This document shows, one piece after another, positions 38,649 through 47,486 of a DNA stretch of 64,000 bases. Positions within the stretch are counted from its first letter, which is position 1. Every line of letters begins with the position of its first letter. A program made the position numbers and the translations under genes. The DNA lies in assembly GCF_000789235.1 (NCBI RefSeq), contig NZ_KN525716.1:2400100-2464099 (forward strand). The letters run 5' to 3'. The notes beneath the pieces are model-generated. The model had not been told where the DNA came from, did no database searches, and saw only the letters and a list, made by a program, of their open reading frames with translations. This DNA is from Wocania ichthyoenteri Th78. GTDB lineage: Bacteria; Bacteroidota; Bacteroidia; Flavobacteriales; Flavobacteriaceae.

Positions 38649-39611
38649 ATGAAAGCAGAAATTTTATCAAAAAAAAACTCATCATTACTTTTTTTGTTAT
38701 TATTGGTTTTGTTTTTTGCATGTGCCAAGAATCAAAAAAAAGTTATACTACCAGAAGTTGACAATAAGGTCTCTGGTCAATTCTTTAAAATATCATTAGC
38801 AGAGTGGTCATTGCATAAAACGTTTAATGATGACGGTGTAAGCCCGTTTGAGTTTGCAGAAAGGGCAAAATCTATGGGTTTTGAAGCGTTGGAATACGTG
38901 TCTCAACTGTATTCAAAACAAATTGATGAGTTGGGTTTTGATACTGTTATTGATTCCCTTAAAAAAGAAAGTGAAACGTATGGTTTAAAAAACAATTTGA
39001 TTATGGTTGATCAAGAAGGCGATTTGGCTGTTCCAGATTCAGTGCTTCGAAATCAAGCTGTAGAGAATCATAAAAAATGGGTTCATGCTGCAAAAGCTTT
39101 AGGGTGCCAGGCAATTCGTGTGAATCTACCTGGTTCATCTGATTCTGAGATATGGAAAGTTGCTGCTTTTGATGGACTTTCAAAATTGGCAAGTTATGCA
39201 GATGAACAAAATATTAATGTCATTGTTGAAAATCATGGAGGGTTTTCTTCCAATGTTGCGATGCTTGTAGATGTTATTCAAAAAGTAAATGCTTCAAATT
39301 GTGGGGTGCTTCCAGATTTTGGTAATTTTTGCATAAAACGTGTAGATTCAGAATGTGTTGATGAATATGATATGTATAAAGGGGTAGAAGAAATGATGCC
39401 CCTAGCTAAAGGAGTAAGTGCAAAATCTTATGATTTTGATGAAAATGGAAATGAAACTAAAATAGATTTTTATAAAATGTTGCAATTAGTAAAAAATGCT
39501 GGTTACTCAGATTTTATTGGAGTGGAATATGAAGGTTCAAGGTTAAGTGAAGTTGAAGGTATATTGGCTACCAAAAAATTATTATTGAAAGCATCAAATA
39601 AATTAAAATAA
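38649..39611 (+). CDS. Sugar phosphate isomerase/epimerase-like TIM-barrel lipoprotein
   Basis: 320 residues from the ATG at 38649, chosen over an upstream start because it begins a signal with lipobox LFFAC (C24). The xylose-isomerase-like TIM barrel shows NVIVENHGGFSSN and GVLPDFGNFC, likely metal-binding strands, and FIGVEYEGSRLSE near the end. Relatives in Bacteroidetes work next to sugar dehydrogenases and Gfo/Idh/MocA enzymes; some act as 3-keto-glycoside lyases or epimerases. Periplasmic location follows from the lipobox. It is first in an operon with a transporter, an oxidoreductase and a second TIM barrel. Confidence 0.85.
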   Translation: MKAEILSKKNSSLLFLLLLVLFFACAKNQKKVILPEVDNKVSGQFFKISLAEWSLHKTFNDDGVSPFEFAERAKSMGFEALEYVSQLYSKQIDELGFDTVIDSLKKESETYGLKNNLIMVDQEGDLAVPDSVLRNQAVENHKKWVHAAKALGCQAIRVNLPGSSDSEIWKVAAFDGLSKLASYADEQNINVIVENHGGFSSNVAMLVDVIQKVNASNCGVLPDFGNFCIKRVDSECVDEYDMYKGVEEMMPLAKGVSAKSYDFDENGNETKIDFYKMLQLVKNAGYSDFIGVEYEGSRLSEVEGILATKKLLLKASNKLK

Positions 39612-39633
39612 CTGACAATTTAAAATTTGAAAC

Positions 39634-40863
39634 ATGAATAAGTCCACACAAGTTAAATTGTCAATAATGATGTTTTTAGAATTTTTCATTTGGGGTGGAT
39701 GGTTTGTGACCTTAGGAAGTTTTTTAGTAAATAATTTGAGTGCAACAGGGGTAGAAACAGGAATGGCCTATTCCACACAATCTTGGGGAGCTATAATAGC
39801 TCCTTTTATTATTGGTTTAATAGCAGATCGATTTTTTAACGCAGAAAAAATTCTTGGTGTATTGCATCTTATTGGTGCTGTTTTAATGTATCAAATGTCA
39901 CAAACAACAGAATTTGTGACCTTTTACTCCTATATTTTAGGATATATGATTGCATATATGCCAACCCTGGCTTTAGTAAATTCAGTCTCCTTTAATCAAA
40001 TGAATGATCCCGCAAAACAATTTCCAATGGTAAGAGTATTTGGAACCATAGGCTGGATCTTAGCAGGCCTTATTATTAGTTTTGCTTTTAAGTGGGATTC
40101 AGAAAGTAATATTGGTGCAGGTATGTTGTCCAACACCTTTACTATGGTAGCTATTGCATCGGCAGTATTAGGCGTGTTTAGTTTTAGCTTACCTAAAACA
40201 CCACCAAAAGTTGACAAAGCACGAAAAGTGACCATATCAGATATACTTGGTTTAGAAGCATTAAAGCTATTAAAAGAAAGAAACTTTTTAGTATTCTTCA
40301 TATCATCAGTTTTAATCTGTATTCCTTTGGCGTTTTACTATCAAAATATCAGCCTTTTCTTAACAGAACTTAAAGTAGAAAACTCTACGGCATGGGCTTC
40401 TTTAGGACAAATTTCTGAAGTAGGCTTCATGTTATTGTTACCATTCTTTTTCAAGAAATACGGATTTAAAAAATCCATTCTATTTGGCATTTTAGCATGG
40501 GCAATTAGATATACGTTATTCGCTTATGGAAATTCAGGCGATTTGTTCTTCATGCTCGCTATTGGCATGGCCTTACATGGCGTTTGTTATGATTTCTTTT
40601 TTGTCTCAGGTCAAATTTATACCGATTCTAAAGCCGGAGACAAAGTTAAAAGTGCAGCACAAGGATTAATAACCTTAGCAACCTATGGTGTCGGTATGTT
40701 GGTAGGTTTCTGGGTAGCCGGACAAATAGCCGATAAGAATCTATTAACAGAAGGGACACACAATTGGCAGGGGGTTTGGACATTCCCAGCACTATTTGCA
40801 GGAGGGGTTTTCATTTTGTTTACCATTCTTTTTAAGGACGAAAAAGTAGAATATAAAGCATAA
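39634..40863 (+). CDS. NupG-like MFS transporter (nucleoside:H+ symporter family)
   Basis: 409 residues, about 12 membrane segments, with the NupG-type start LEFFIWGGWFVTLGSFL and a loop with RVFGTIGWILAGL. In Bacteroidetes such carriers sit in sugar and keto-sugar loci and are thought to import sugars rather than nucleosides. It lies 22 bases after the TIM-barrel gene and 11 before the oxidoreductase gene, so it very likely carries the product of the periplasmic steps into the cell. Confidence 0.88.
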   Translation: MNKSTQVKLSIMMFLEFFIWGGWFVTLGSFLVNNLSATGVETGMAYSTQSWGAIIAPFIIGLIADRFFNAEKILGVLHLIGAVLMYQMSQTTEFVTFYSYILGYMIAYMPTLALVNSVSFNQMNDPAKQFPMVRVFGTIGWILAGLIISFAFKWDSESNIGAGMLSNTFTMVAIASAVLGVFSFSLPKTPPKVDKARKVTISDILGLEALKLLKERNFLVFFISSVLICIPLAFYYQNISLFLTELKVENSTAWASLGQISEVGFMLLLPFFFKKYGFKKSILFGILAWAIRYTLFAYGNSGDLFFMLAIGMALHGVCYDFFFVSGQIYTDSKAGDKVKSAAQGLITLATYGVGMLVGFWVAGQIADKNLLTEGTHNWQGVWTFPALFAGGVFILFTILFKDEKVEYKA

Positions 40864-40874
40864 TAAAATAATTT

Positions 40875-42017
40875 ATGAGTTCTAAAATTAGATTAGGAGT
40901 TTTAGGTGGAGGAGGCGATTCTCTTATTGGCGTTTTACATCGAGTTGCATCTCAAATGTATGATAAATACCAAATTGTTGGAGGTGTTTTTAATCCTATT
41001 TGGGAAGAAAATATAGAGTTTGCCAATAAAAAAGGCTTACCAATTAACAGGATTTACAAAGATTTTGACACGTTAATAGAAGAAGAATTAAAACTTCATA
41101 TAAATGAAAGAATGCAGGTAGTATCAATACTTACCCCAAATTTCCTTCATTTTTCCATGGCTAAAAAGTTATTAGAAAACGGTTTTCATGTCATTTGTGA
41201 AAAACCAATGACAACAACGTATGAGGAGGCCAAAATATTAAACCAAACGTTAAAGAAAGCGCAGACTGTTTTTGCAGTAACCTATACCTATACAGGGTAT
41301 CCTATGGTTCGTCAAATGCGGGAAATGATAAAGGATGGAGAATTAGGTAATATTCAAAAGGTTGATGCACAATATTACCAAGGGTGGATAAACCCCGTCA
41401 TCCATGATAAAGAAAAGCGAGCCAATACATGGCGTTTAAACCCTGAAAAATCAGGAATTAGTTGTTGTGTCGGCGATATTGGAACACATGCTTTTGATAT
41501 GTTGGAATACGTTTCAGGATTAAAGATAGAATCAGTTTTAGCCGATTTAAACTATGTCTATGAAGATAATAAAATGGATATAGATGGAACGGTTTTATTA
41601 CGATGTGCCAATAATGTAAAAGGCGTTATTTGTACAAGTCAGATTGCAACAGGGGAAGAAAACAGTTTTATTGTTAAGGTTTATGGAGATAAAGCAGGAT
41701 TAAAATGGGAACAGGAAAATCCAAATTATCTCTATTTAATGGAAGAAGGTAAACCACTACAAGTTTTAAAACCAGGACATAGCTACAATAGCCATTTATC
41801 ATTAGATGGCACCAAATTACCACCAGGACATCCAGAAGGTATTTTTGACTCTATGGGGAATATTTACAAAGGCGTAGCAAGAGCTATAAATAAAGAACCT
41901 TATAATAGCGGTGAATTTCCGACAATTATTGATGGAGTTAGAGGCATGAGTTTTATTGAGAAAGCTGTAGAGTCTCACCAATTAGGGAGTATTTGGATGA
42001 AAATTGAAAATATTTAA
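40875..42017 (+). CDS. Cytoplasmic Gfo/Idh/MocA-family oxidoreductase
   Basis: 380 residues without an export signal. Rossmann motif LGVLGGGGDSLIG (~7-19) and the conserved CEKPMTTTYEEA near residue 111. GDIGTHAFDMLEY carries the usual His of the active site. It probably reduces or re-oxidises a sugar, perhaps a 3-keto sugar, inside the cell. It sits between the transporter and the second TIM-barrel gene, with only 2 bases to the latter. Confidence 0.9.
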   Translation: MSSKIRLGVLGGGGDSLIGVLHRVASQMYDKYQIVGGVFNPIWEENIEFANKKGLPINRIYKDFDTLIEEELKLHINERMQVVSILTPNFLHFSMAKKLLENGFHVICEKPMTTTYEEAKILNQTLKKAQTVFAVTYTYTGYPMVRQMREMIKDGELGNIQKVDAQYYQGWINPVIHDKEKRANTWRLNPEKSGISCCVGDIGTHAFDMLEYVSGLKIESVLADLNYVYEDNKMDIDGTVLLRCANNVKGVICTSQIATGEENSFIVKVYGDKAGLKWEQENPNYLYLMEEGKPLQVLKPGHSYNSHLSLDGTKLPPGHPEGIFDSMGNIYKGVARAINKEPYNSGEFPTIIDGVRGMSFIEKAVESHQLGSIWMKIENI

Positions 42018-42019
42018 AA

Positions 42020-43072
42020 ATGAAGACGATTAAAGGACCAGCCGTATTTTTAGCCCAATTCATGGATGATAAAGCACCATATAACTCTTTAGATGGGTTA
42101 TGTAAATGGGCAAGAGATTTAGGTTGTAAAGGCATCCAGATGCCAACCTTAGACGTGAGGTTAATAGATTTAACAAAAGCTGCTGATAGTCAAACTTATT
42201 GCGAAGAATTATTAGGTAAAATAAACTCGTATGGTTTAGAATTAACAGAACTTTCAACACATATCCAAGGGCAATTAGTAGCAGTGCATCCAGCACATGA
42301 TATCATGTTTGATGTCTTTGTTCCAGAACATTTAAAGGGTAAACCAAAAGAAAGAACAGCTTGGGCAATTCAAGAAATGAAACATGCCGCTATTGCAAGT
42401 AGAAGACTAAATTTAAAAGCACATGCAACATTTTCAGGTTCCTTATTATGGCCCATGATGCATCCATGGCCACAACAACCAAAAGGATTGGTAGAAATGG
42501 GTTTTAAAGAATTAGCAGATCGTTGGTTGCCTATTTTGAACACATTTGATGAAAATGGGATAGATGTTTGTTATGAAGTACATCCAGTAGAAGACATTCA
42601 TGATGGTGACACCTTTGAACGTTTTTTAGCAGCAACAGGAAATCATAAACGTGTCAATATTTTATACGATCCGTCGCATTTTGTACTTCAACAGTTGGAT
42701 TATGTAGAGTATATTGATCATTATCATGAGTTTATAAAAGCCTTTCATGTTAAAGATGCCGAATTCAATCCAACAGGAAAAAAGGGGGCTTTTGGTGGTT
42801 ATAATGATTGGAAAAATAGGGCAGGAAGGTATCGTTCACCAGGTGATGGCCAGGTGGACTTCAAAAAGGTATTCTCAAAATTGACCGAGTACGGCTGTGA
42901 TGTTTGGGCGGTTCTGGAATGGGAATGTGTAATTAAAAGCCCAGAGCAAGGTGCAAAAGAGGGCGTTTCATTTATTTCAAACCATATTATTGAAGCTACC
43001 AATAAGGTGTTTGATGATTTTGCAGGCGGGGAAACAAATAAAGAACAGTTAAAACAAATACTAGGATTATAA
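42020..43072 (+). CDS. Cytoplasmic sugar phosphate isomerase/epimerase-like TIM barrel
   Basis: 350 residues, no signal. The AP-endonuclease-2/xylose-isomerase fold shows CYEVHPVEDIHDG, ILYDPSHFVLQ and FHVKDAEFNPTG, with Glu, His and Asp that bind a metal. WECVIKSPEQGAKEG ends the barrel. Such proteins accompany the preceding Gfo/Idh/MocA type across Bacteroidetes and are likely to isomerise or cleave the keto-sugar. Last gene of the tight part of the operon; a beta-helix gene follows after 15 bases. Confidence 0.9.
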   Translation: MKTIKGPAVFLAQFMDDKAPYNSLDGLCKWARDLGCKGIQMPTLDVRLIDLTKAADSQTYCEELLGKINSYGLELTELSTHIQGQLVAVHPAHDIMFDVFVPEHLKGKPKERTAWAIQEMKHAAIASRRLNLKAHATFSGSLLWPMMHPWPQQPKGLVEMGFKELADRWLPILNTFDENGIDVCYEVHPVEDIHDGDTFERFLAATGNHKRVNILYDPSHFVLQQLDYVEYIDHYHEFIKAFHVKDAEFNPTGKKGAFGGYNDWKNRAGRYRSPGDGQVDFKKVFSKLTEYGCDVWAVLEWECVIKSPEQGAKEGVSFISNHIIEATNKVFDDFAGGETNKEQLKQILGL

Positions 43073-43087
43073 ATTAAAACAATAATA

Positions 43088-44425
43088 ATGAAATATTTTT
43101 TGTTTTTCACCTTGATGCTGCATTCGATTGTTTCCATTGGGACAACTTATAAAGTTGGTCCAGGTCAAACATTTAGCAGGATAGGAAGCGTACCAACGCA
43201 TAATTTGGTGGCAGGTGATACTGTAATGGTTTATTACAAACCAACACCCTATTATGAGAAATTTTTACTTGCAGGTGTTGGAACTCCTACAAACCCCATC
43301 GTCTTTATGGGTATTCCTGATGTTAATGGAAATATGCCAGTATTGGATGGGGAAAATGCAATCTCAAGCACTTTGTTTAATTTTGAGAATGAGAATAGGC
43401 AAATTATAAAAGTTGGTAAAACCGGCGGCAACTCTGATTTTATTATAATTGACGGATTTGTTTTCCGCAATGCCAATAACTTGAATACATTTACCGATAG
43501 TAATGGTTTTCAACAGTCTTACAACTCCAATGCCTGTGCCGTAAGGCCTGCGGAATGCAACAACATACTTGTCCGTAACTGTGAAGTTTATAATTGTGGT
43601 AATGGCTTTCAGGGAGGGGCTGGTAACCCACAGGTATTTACCATTGAGAAAAGTTATATTCATGATAATGGTCTAAGCAATGACCAGACCACTCCATACA
43701 TACATAATTTTTATGCCCTTGGAGGACCGGGAAGCATTTTTATTATCCAATACTGCCATATTGGAGGAGTAGCTGGAGATGGACAGAATATAAAATCCAG
43801 AGCAGACCAGAGTATTATTCGTTTCAACTGGATAGAAGGAGGGAACAGTAGACAACTGGATCTTGTTGATGGAGCTGGACTTACTATGGACTCATACGTA
43901 TATGGTAACATAATCGTTAAAACTCAGACAGATTCAAATAAGGGAATAGTTCATTGGGGACAAGACAATGGACGTAACCCAACAGGTAAACTTTATTTTT
44001 ATAACAATACCATTATTAATAAGTGCAATTCTGCTACTTATTTTTTAGCCAGCGCTTCTGAACGATCATTAGTAGTTCAAAACAATATTTTTTATGATGT
44101 AAGCCCTAGTTCTAGTTTTGGTACTTTTATTGGTGGTTTTTCTGGTTCTAATAATTGGCTTTCAACATCCATTTCGGGAGCCGACTCATTAACAGCTTCA
44201 GTCATTGGAGTCAATCCAATGTTTATTAATACGACTTTTCTTGATTATCGTTTGCAGACTGGTTCTTCTTGCATTGATATTGTTAATGGTTTTATAGCAC
44301 CAGGTGGTTATTCACTTAACAAGGAATATATATCACATCTTTCTTATGTGAATAGGAGTATTGTTAATTCCAAGCTTGATTTGGGAGCTTATGAATACGG
44401 AACAGCATTGGAATGTAAAAAATAG
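43088..44425 (+). CDS. Secreted right-handed parallel beta-helix protein (pectate-lyase/chondroitinase-B-like fold)
   Basis: 445 residues with signal peptide (1-18). Short beta-helix rungs with repeated N-, I- and V-rich turns are seen, such as IIIDGFVFRNANN, ILVRNCEVYNCGNGF and FTIEKSYIHDNG. YKVGPGQTFSRIGSVP at the start is common in secreted beta-helix lyase-like proteins. No catalytic residues can be fixed, so lyase, hydrolase or binder are possible. The frame stops at ECKK just before a T9SS sorting tail in another frame, so the protein is probably longer (to 44636) when an A in the A6 run (44417-44422) is removed. Confidence 0.8.
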   Translation: MKYFLFFTLMLHSIVSIGTTYKVGPGQTFSRIGSVPTHNLVAGDTVMVYYKPTPYYEKFLLAGVGTPTNPIVFMGIPDVNGNMPVLDGENAISSTLFNFENENRQIIKVGKTGGNSDFIIIDGFVFRNANNLNTFTDSNGFQQSYNSNACAVRPAECNNILVRNCEVYNCGNGFQGGAGNPQVFTIEKSYIHDNGLSNDQTTPYIHNFYALGGPGSIFIIQYCHIGGVAGDGQNIKSRADQSIIRFNWIEGGNSRQLDLVDGAGLTMDSYVYGNIIVKTQTDSNKGIVHWGQDNGRNPTGKLYFYNNTIINKCNSATYFLASASERSLVVQNNIFYDVSPSSSFGTFIGGFSGSNNWLSTSISGADSLTASVIGVNPMFINTTFLDYRLQTGSSCIDIVNGFIAPGGYSLNKEYISHLSYVNRSIVNSKLDLGAYEYGTALECKK

Positions 44426-44636
44426 AACTAAGGAGTCTGATTTGAAAGTGTATCCTAATCCTTTTATTGAATCCACTACCATTGATTTTACAAATACAAT
44501 AAAATCATCAAGTGATAATTTTAGATTTTATTTATACAATATTCTTGGAGAAGGAAATCTTTCGTCTAGTGTGTATGTATATGAGGTTTTTCAAAATGAA
44601 GGCGTAATAGACTTGGGCAAACTAGTTGTTAAATAG
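44417..44636 (+). pseudogene. Out-of-frame T9SS C-terminal sorting domain of the beta-helix gene
   Basis: The frame after the A6 run reads NRTKESDLKVYPNPF, FYLYNILGE and YVYEVFQNEGVIDLGKLVVK, a type A T9SS sorting domain. Removing one base joins it to the beta-helix gene. Its middle also looks shortened (NILGE runs into GNLSSSVYVYEV). As written, the protein would be secreted to the periplasm only. Confidence 0.8.
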
Positions 44637-44639
44637 TAA

Positions 44640-44938
44640 TACAAAATTGGAAACCCATTTATCAATGTTTGTAGCAGTCCACTTGTAATTTCCTTGTTTG
44701 TTTTTAAATTTATTAGAACCATGTTCAACGTTATTACCAGTAATAAACTTTCCTTGAGAAACAAATTGAGTAGCAATCCCCCCGATAGTGAACCCCCATG
44801 ATTAAAATCATAAAGGACAAACTTATGCTTAGCTTGAATATGTCCTTTAAATATTCCTTTGATTTAATGGATAGAAAAGGAACTTCCTTTTTCAAGATCT
44901 TTGAGAACAATAATGATATTGTCTCTAGCATGAATCTT
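44640..44938 (-). pseudogene. uxaA: Relic of altronate dehydratase (UxaA) N-terminal SAF domain
   Basis: The minus strand reads KIHARDNIIIVLKDLEKGSS, a stop, then IQAKHKFVLYDFNHG and, after two frame changes, GIATQFVSQGKFITGNNVEHGSNKF and YKWTATNIDKWVSNF (given here in pieces). This is the order of the SAF domain of UxaA, which binds the metal-dependent dehydratase to altronate. At least one stop and a frameshift are present. It lies directly after nagA on the same strand, so the operon once held a uronate-degrading enzyme. Confidence 0.8.
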
Positions 44939-44976
44939 TATATAACTTTTGGTTATTTATATTGCTATTGTTAAAA

Positions 44977-46236
44977 TTAATTGGTTGTTTCGTTAATATA
45001 TACTACCTCTCCTCCAACGACGGTTTTTAGAATCTTTAATTTACCTGAATCAAATTTAAAATAAATTAGATCAGCTCTCTTTCCAATAGCTATTTCACCT
45101 CTATCACCGAGATTTAGAGCTTTTGCTGGATTCTTTGTTGCCATATCAATAGCCTCTGTCAAAGAACATCCAGTGAATTGGATAATATTCTCAATACCTC
45201 TTGTAATCAAAAATGATGCTCCCGCTAAAACATTTTCAGAGGGCATCATTATGGCTCCTTCATCAGTTACGACCACTTCTTGACCAAAATCAGAATATAT
45301 GCCAGGAGGCATTCCCGCCCAACGTGTAATGTCCGACACCAATATAGTATTTTCAGGACCTTTAACTTTGTAAAAGGATCGTACCTCTTCCTTTGTTAGG
45401 TGAAACCCATCTACAATAATGCTAGCAAATAATCTATCCTCAGACAATTGAGGCCAAATAGGATTGTGGTGCCGATTAATCAAATTAGCACATCCATTTC
45501 CCAAATGTGTAGAAATGGTCGATCCAAGATCAACAGCCGCTTTAATTTGGTCGGTGGAAGCATTGGTATGCCCTAATGCAACTTTGATGTTATTTTCAAC
45601 ACATTTTTCAATAAACTCCAATGCTCCTTCCTGCTCTGGGGCAATAGTTACTTCTTTAATACGTTTCCCAGAAGCTTGATTCCAAGTATCAAATTCTAAC
45701 CAATTTGGGTTATGAATGTAGGCTTGGTTATGAGCTCCTCGAAAACCATCAGCTGGAGAAATATATGGGCCTTCCAAATGAAACCCTGGAATGGATTGAG
45801 CAAAATGCTCGTCTTCCATGATTTTATTTAGAATTTTAAAGTTTCTTAATAGAACTTCGTTGGACTCAGAAGTCAATGTTGGTAGAAAAGTTGTTATTCC
45901 ATTTTCCCAAAAACTTTCAGTAATTATCTTTATTTTTTCTACATTCAAATCTTCACCCACAAAAGAATAAGATAAATATCCATTGACTTGATGATCAATT
46001 AATCCAGGAGCTACATATATAACTTCTTTATTCACTCTATTTTCTATTGGATTTGGACGGGTCAATTTTTTAATTTTACCATCTTCAATTTCAATAGTAA
46101 TAGGTAATCCGTCTTTGTAGAATAGTGTGTCCACAATTGAAATATTCTTATTAAATACTTTTTTTTGTTCTGTACAGTTTAATACTAAGCAACAGAAACA
46201 AATAATTTCTATAATATTTGTTGAGAGTTTAAACAT
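44977..46236 (-). CDS. nagA: NagA-type N-acetylhexosamine(-6-phosphate) deacetylase with lipoprotein signal
   Basis: 419 residues from the ATG at 46236, chosen because it opens a lipoprotein signal with lipobox VLNC and leaves a 10-base gap to the Nramp-like gene. The amidohydrolase core has GLIDHQVNG, the metal-site HLEGPYISP, ALGHTNAS, STHLGNGCAN and LVSDITRWAGMPPG with the catalytic Asp. NagA normally works in the cytoplasm on GlcNAc-6-phosphate. A lipobox puts this one in the periplasm, where it would act on free N-acetylated sugars. It is third in the order nagB, Nramp-like, nagA. Confidence 0.88.
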   Translation of the reverse strand: MFKLSTNIIEIICFCCLVLNCTEQKKVFNKNISIVDTLFYKDGLPITIEIEDGKIKKLTRPNPIENRVNKEVIYVAPGLIDHQVNGYLSYSFVGEDLNVEKIKIITESFWENGITTFLPTLTSESNEVLLRNFKILNKIMEDEHFAQSIPGFHLEGPYISPADGFRGAHNQAYIHNPNWLEFDTWNQASGKRIKEVTIAPEQEGALEFIEKCVENNIKVALGHTNASTDQIKAAVDLGSTISTHLGNGCANLINRHHNPIWPQLSEDRLFASIIVDGFHLTKEEVRSFYKVKGPENTILVSDITRWAGMPPGIYSDFGQEVVVTDEGAIMMPSENVLAGASFLITRGIENIIQFTGCSLTEAIDMATKNPAKALNLGDRGEIAIGKRADLIYFKFDSGKLKILKTVVGGEVVYINETTN

Positions 46237-46246
46237 AGTTTTTGTT

Positions 46247-47485
46247 TTAAACAAAATCAATAATGACAAGATAGGTTGTAATAAACCCAAAAAGCAACAC
46301 TAAACTAATACCTATATTCATCCATTTACCTGCAGTTTTATCTCCCATTATAGATTTGTTATTAATTAAAATTAAGATAGGTAATGTTACGGCTGGAAGG
46401 ATGCATGCTTGAAAAGTTTGAGAAAAAATCATTAGTGTAGGCGGTCGCATATCTACAAACTGAGCACCGAAACTAAGTAATAAAGCAAGCCCTCCTAATA
46501 TTCTAAACATTGGAGATTTAACATCTTTTGATTTACCTCTAAAATCGCTTATTAGCCATGGTGCTATTAAAATTATAGGAAAAACAGTTGAAATTGCAGC
46601 ACTTGTAATACCAAAGATTAGTATAAATGCTGCCAATTTCCCTCCAATAGGTTCGAACAATATTATTAAATCAAGAGTATTATTAAGGCTTTTTTCCATG
46701 ACGTGCAAAGTACCTGCCCCTACTGCCATTATACAGCCACTTAAAATCAGCATCATAAAAGCTGAAACAAAAGCATCTCTCTTTTCAGTTTTTAAGTTAG
46801 TAATATTCCACTTTTTTTCACTCACTACAATACTTCTTACGACAAATACAGACGCAGAACAGGTGGTGCCAACCATGGCTGCTATTAACCTGAAGGACCC
46901 TGTTTCATTAGGGATTTCAGGAATCAATCCTTTTACTGTTTCAGAAAAATCGGGCTTTATCATAAAGAAAACTATTACAAAACTTAACCCCATCAATAAA
47001 ACAATAACTGTTAGTATTTGCTCAAACAAAGTATACTTTCCATAATATAACAAGGTAAAAAGAGAGACAATCAAAAATGCAGTAATCGTAACAGTACTAA
47101 TAACAATACCATTACCAATCAACCGAGCTCCTTCTTGAAGCAAATCTGCGGTTATACTCATAATACCCATAAGAGCCAATACCTCACCTATTATGAGAGT
47201 AATAAGAATATATAATGCCAGTGGCTTCCCAAATTTAATGTTCTGTTTGATATTAAATAATGTTGTTTTACCTGAAACTAGAGTTACTTGACCATAAGCA
47301 ACCATTAAAATATAGGTAAAAATACAAGAAAGAACCAGTGCCCAAAATAAAGACATTCCATACTCTGAACCAGCTTTAGCCATAGTAGTAATACTACCTG
47401 TGCCTATGTTATATCCTATAAGAAACAGCCCTGGCCCAATAAGACCCAGAACATGAAACATTTTTTTTTTTAATATTTTTAACAT
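46247..47485 (-). CDS. Nramp-superfamily transporter lacking the metal-binding residues
   Basis: 412 residues, about 11 membrane segments, with the Nramp TM1 start GPGLFLIGYN. The metal-binding DPGN of TM1 is replaced by N-I-G-T-G (26-30) and the TM6 Ala-x-x-Met-Pro-His by G-T-T-C-S-A-S (206-212), so the Asp, Asn and Met that hold Mn2+ or Fe2+ are absent. It sits between nagB and nagA, 1 base from nagB. A metal role is unlikely; a sugar or amino-sugar carrier is a reasonable but unproven alternative. Annotation pipelines will call it a divalent metal transporter. Confidence 0.85.
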   Translation of the reverse strand: MLKILKKKMFHVLGLIGPGLFLIGYNIGTGSITTMAKAGSEYGMSLFWALVLSCIFTYILMVAYGQVTLVSGKTTLFNIKQNIKFGKPLALYILITLIIGEVLALMGIMSITADLLQEGARLIGNGIVISTVTITAFLIVSLFTLLYYGKYTLFEQILTVIVLLMGLSFVIVFFMIKPDFSETVKGLIPEIPNETGSFRLIAAMVGTTCSASVFVVRSIVVSEKKWNITNLKTEKRDAFVSAFMMLILSGCIMAVGAGTLHVMEKSLNNTLDLIILFEPIGGKLAAFILIFGITSAAISTVFPIILIAPWLISDFRGKSKDVKSPMFRILGGLALLLSFGAQFVDMRPPTLMIFSQTFQACILPAVTLPILILINNKSIMGDKTAGKWMNIGISLVLLFGFITTYLVIIDFV

Positions 47486-47486
47486 A

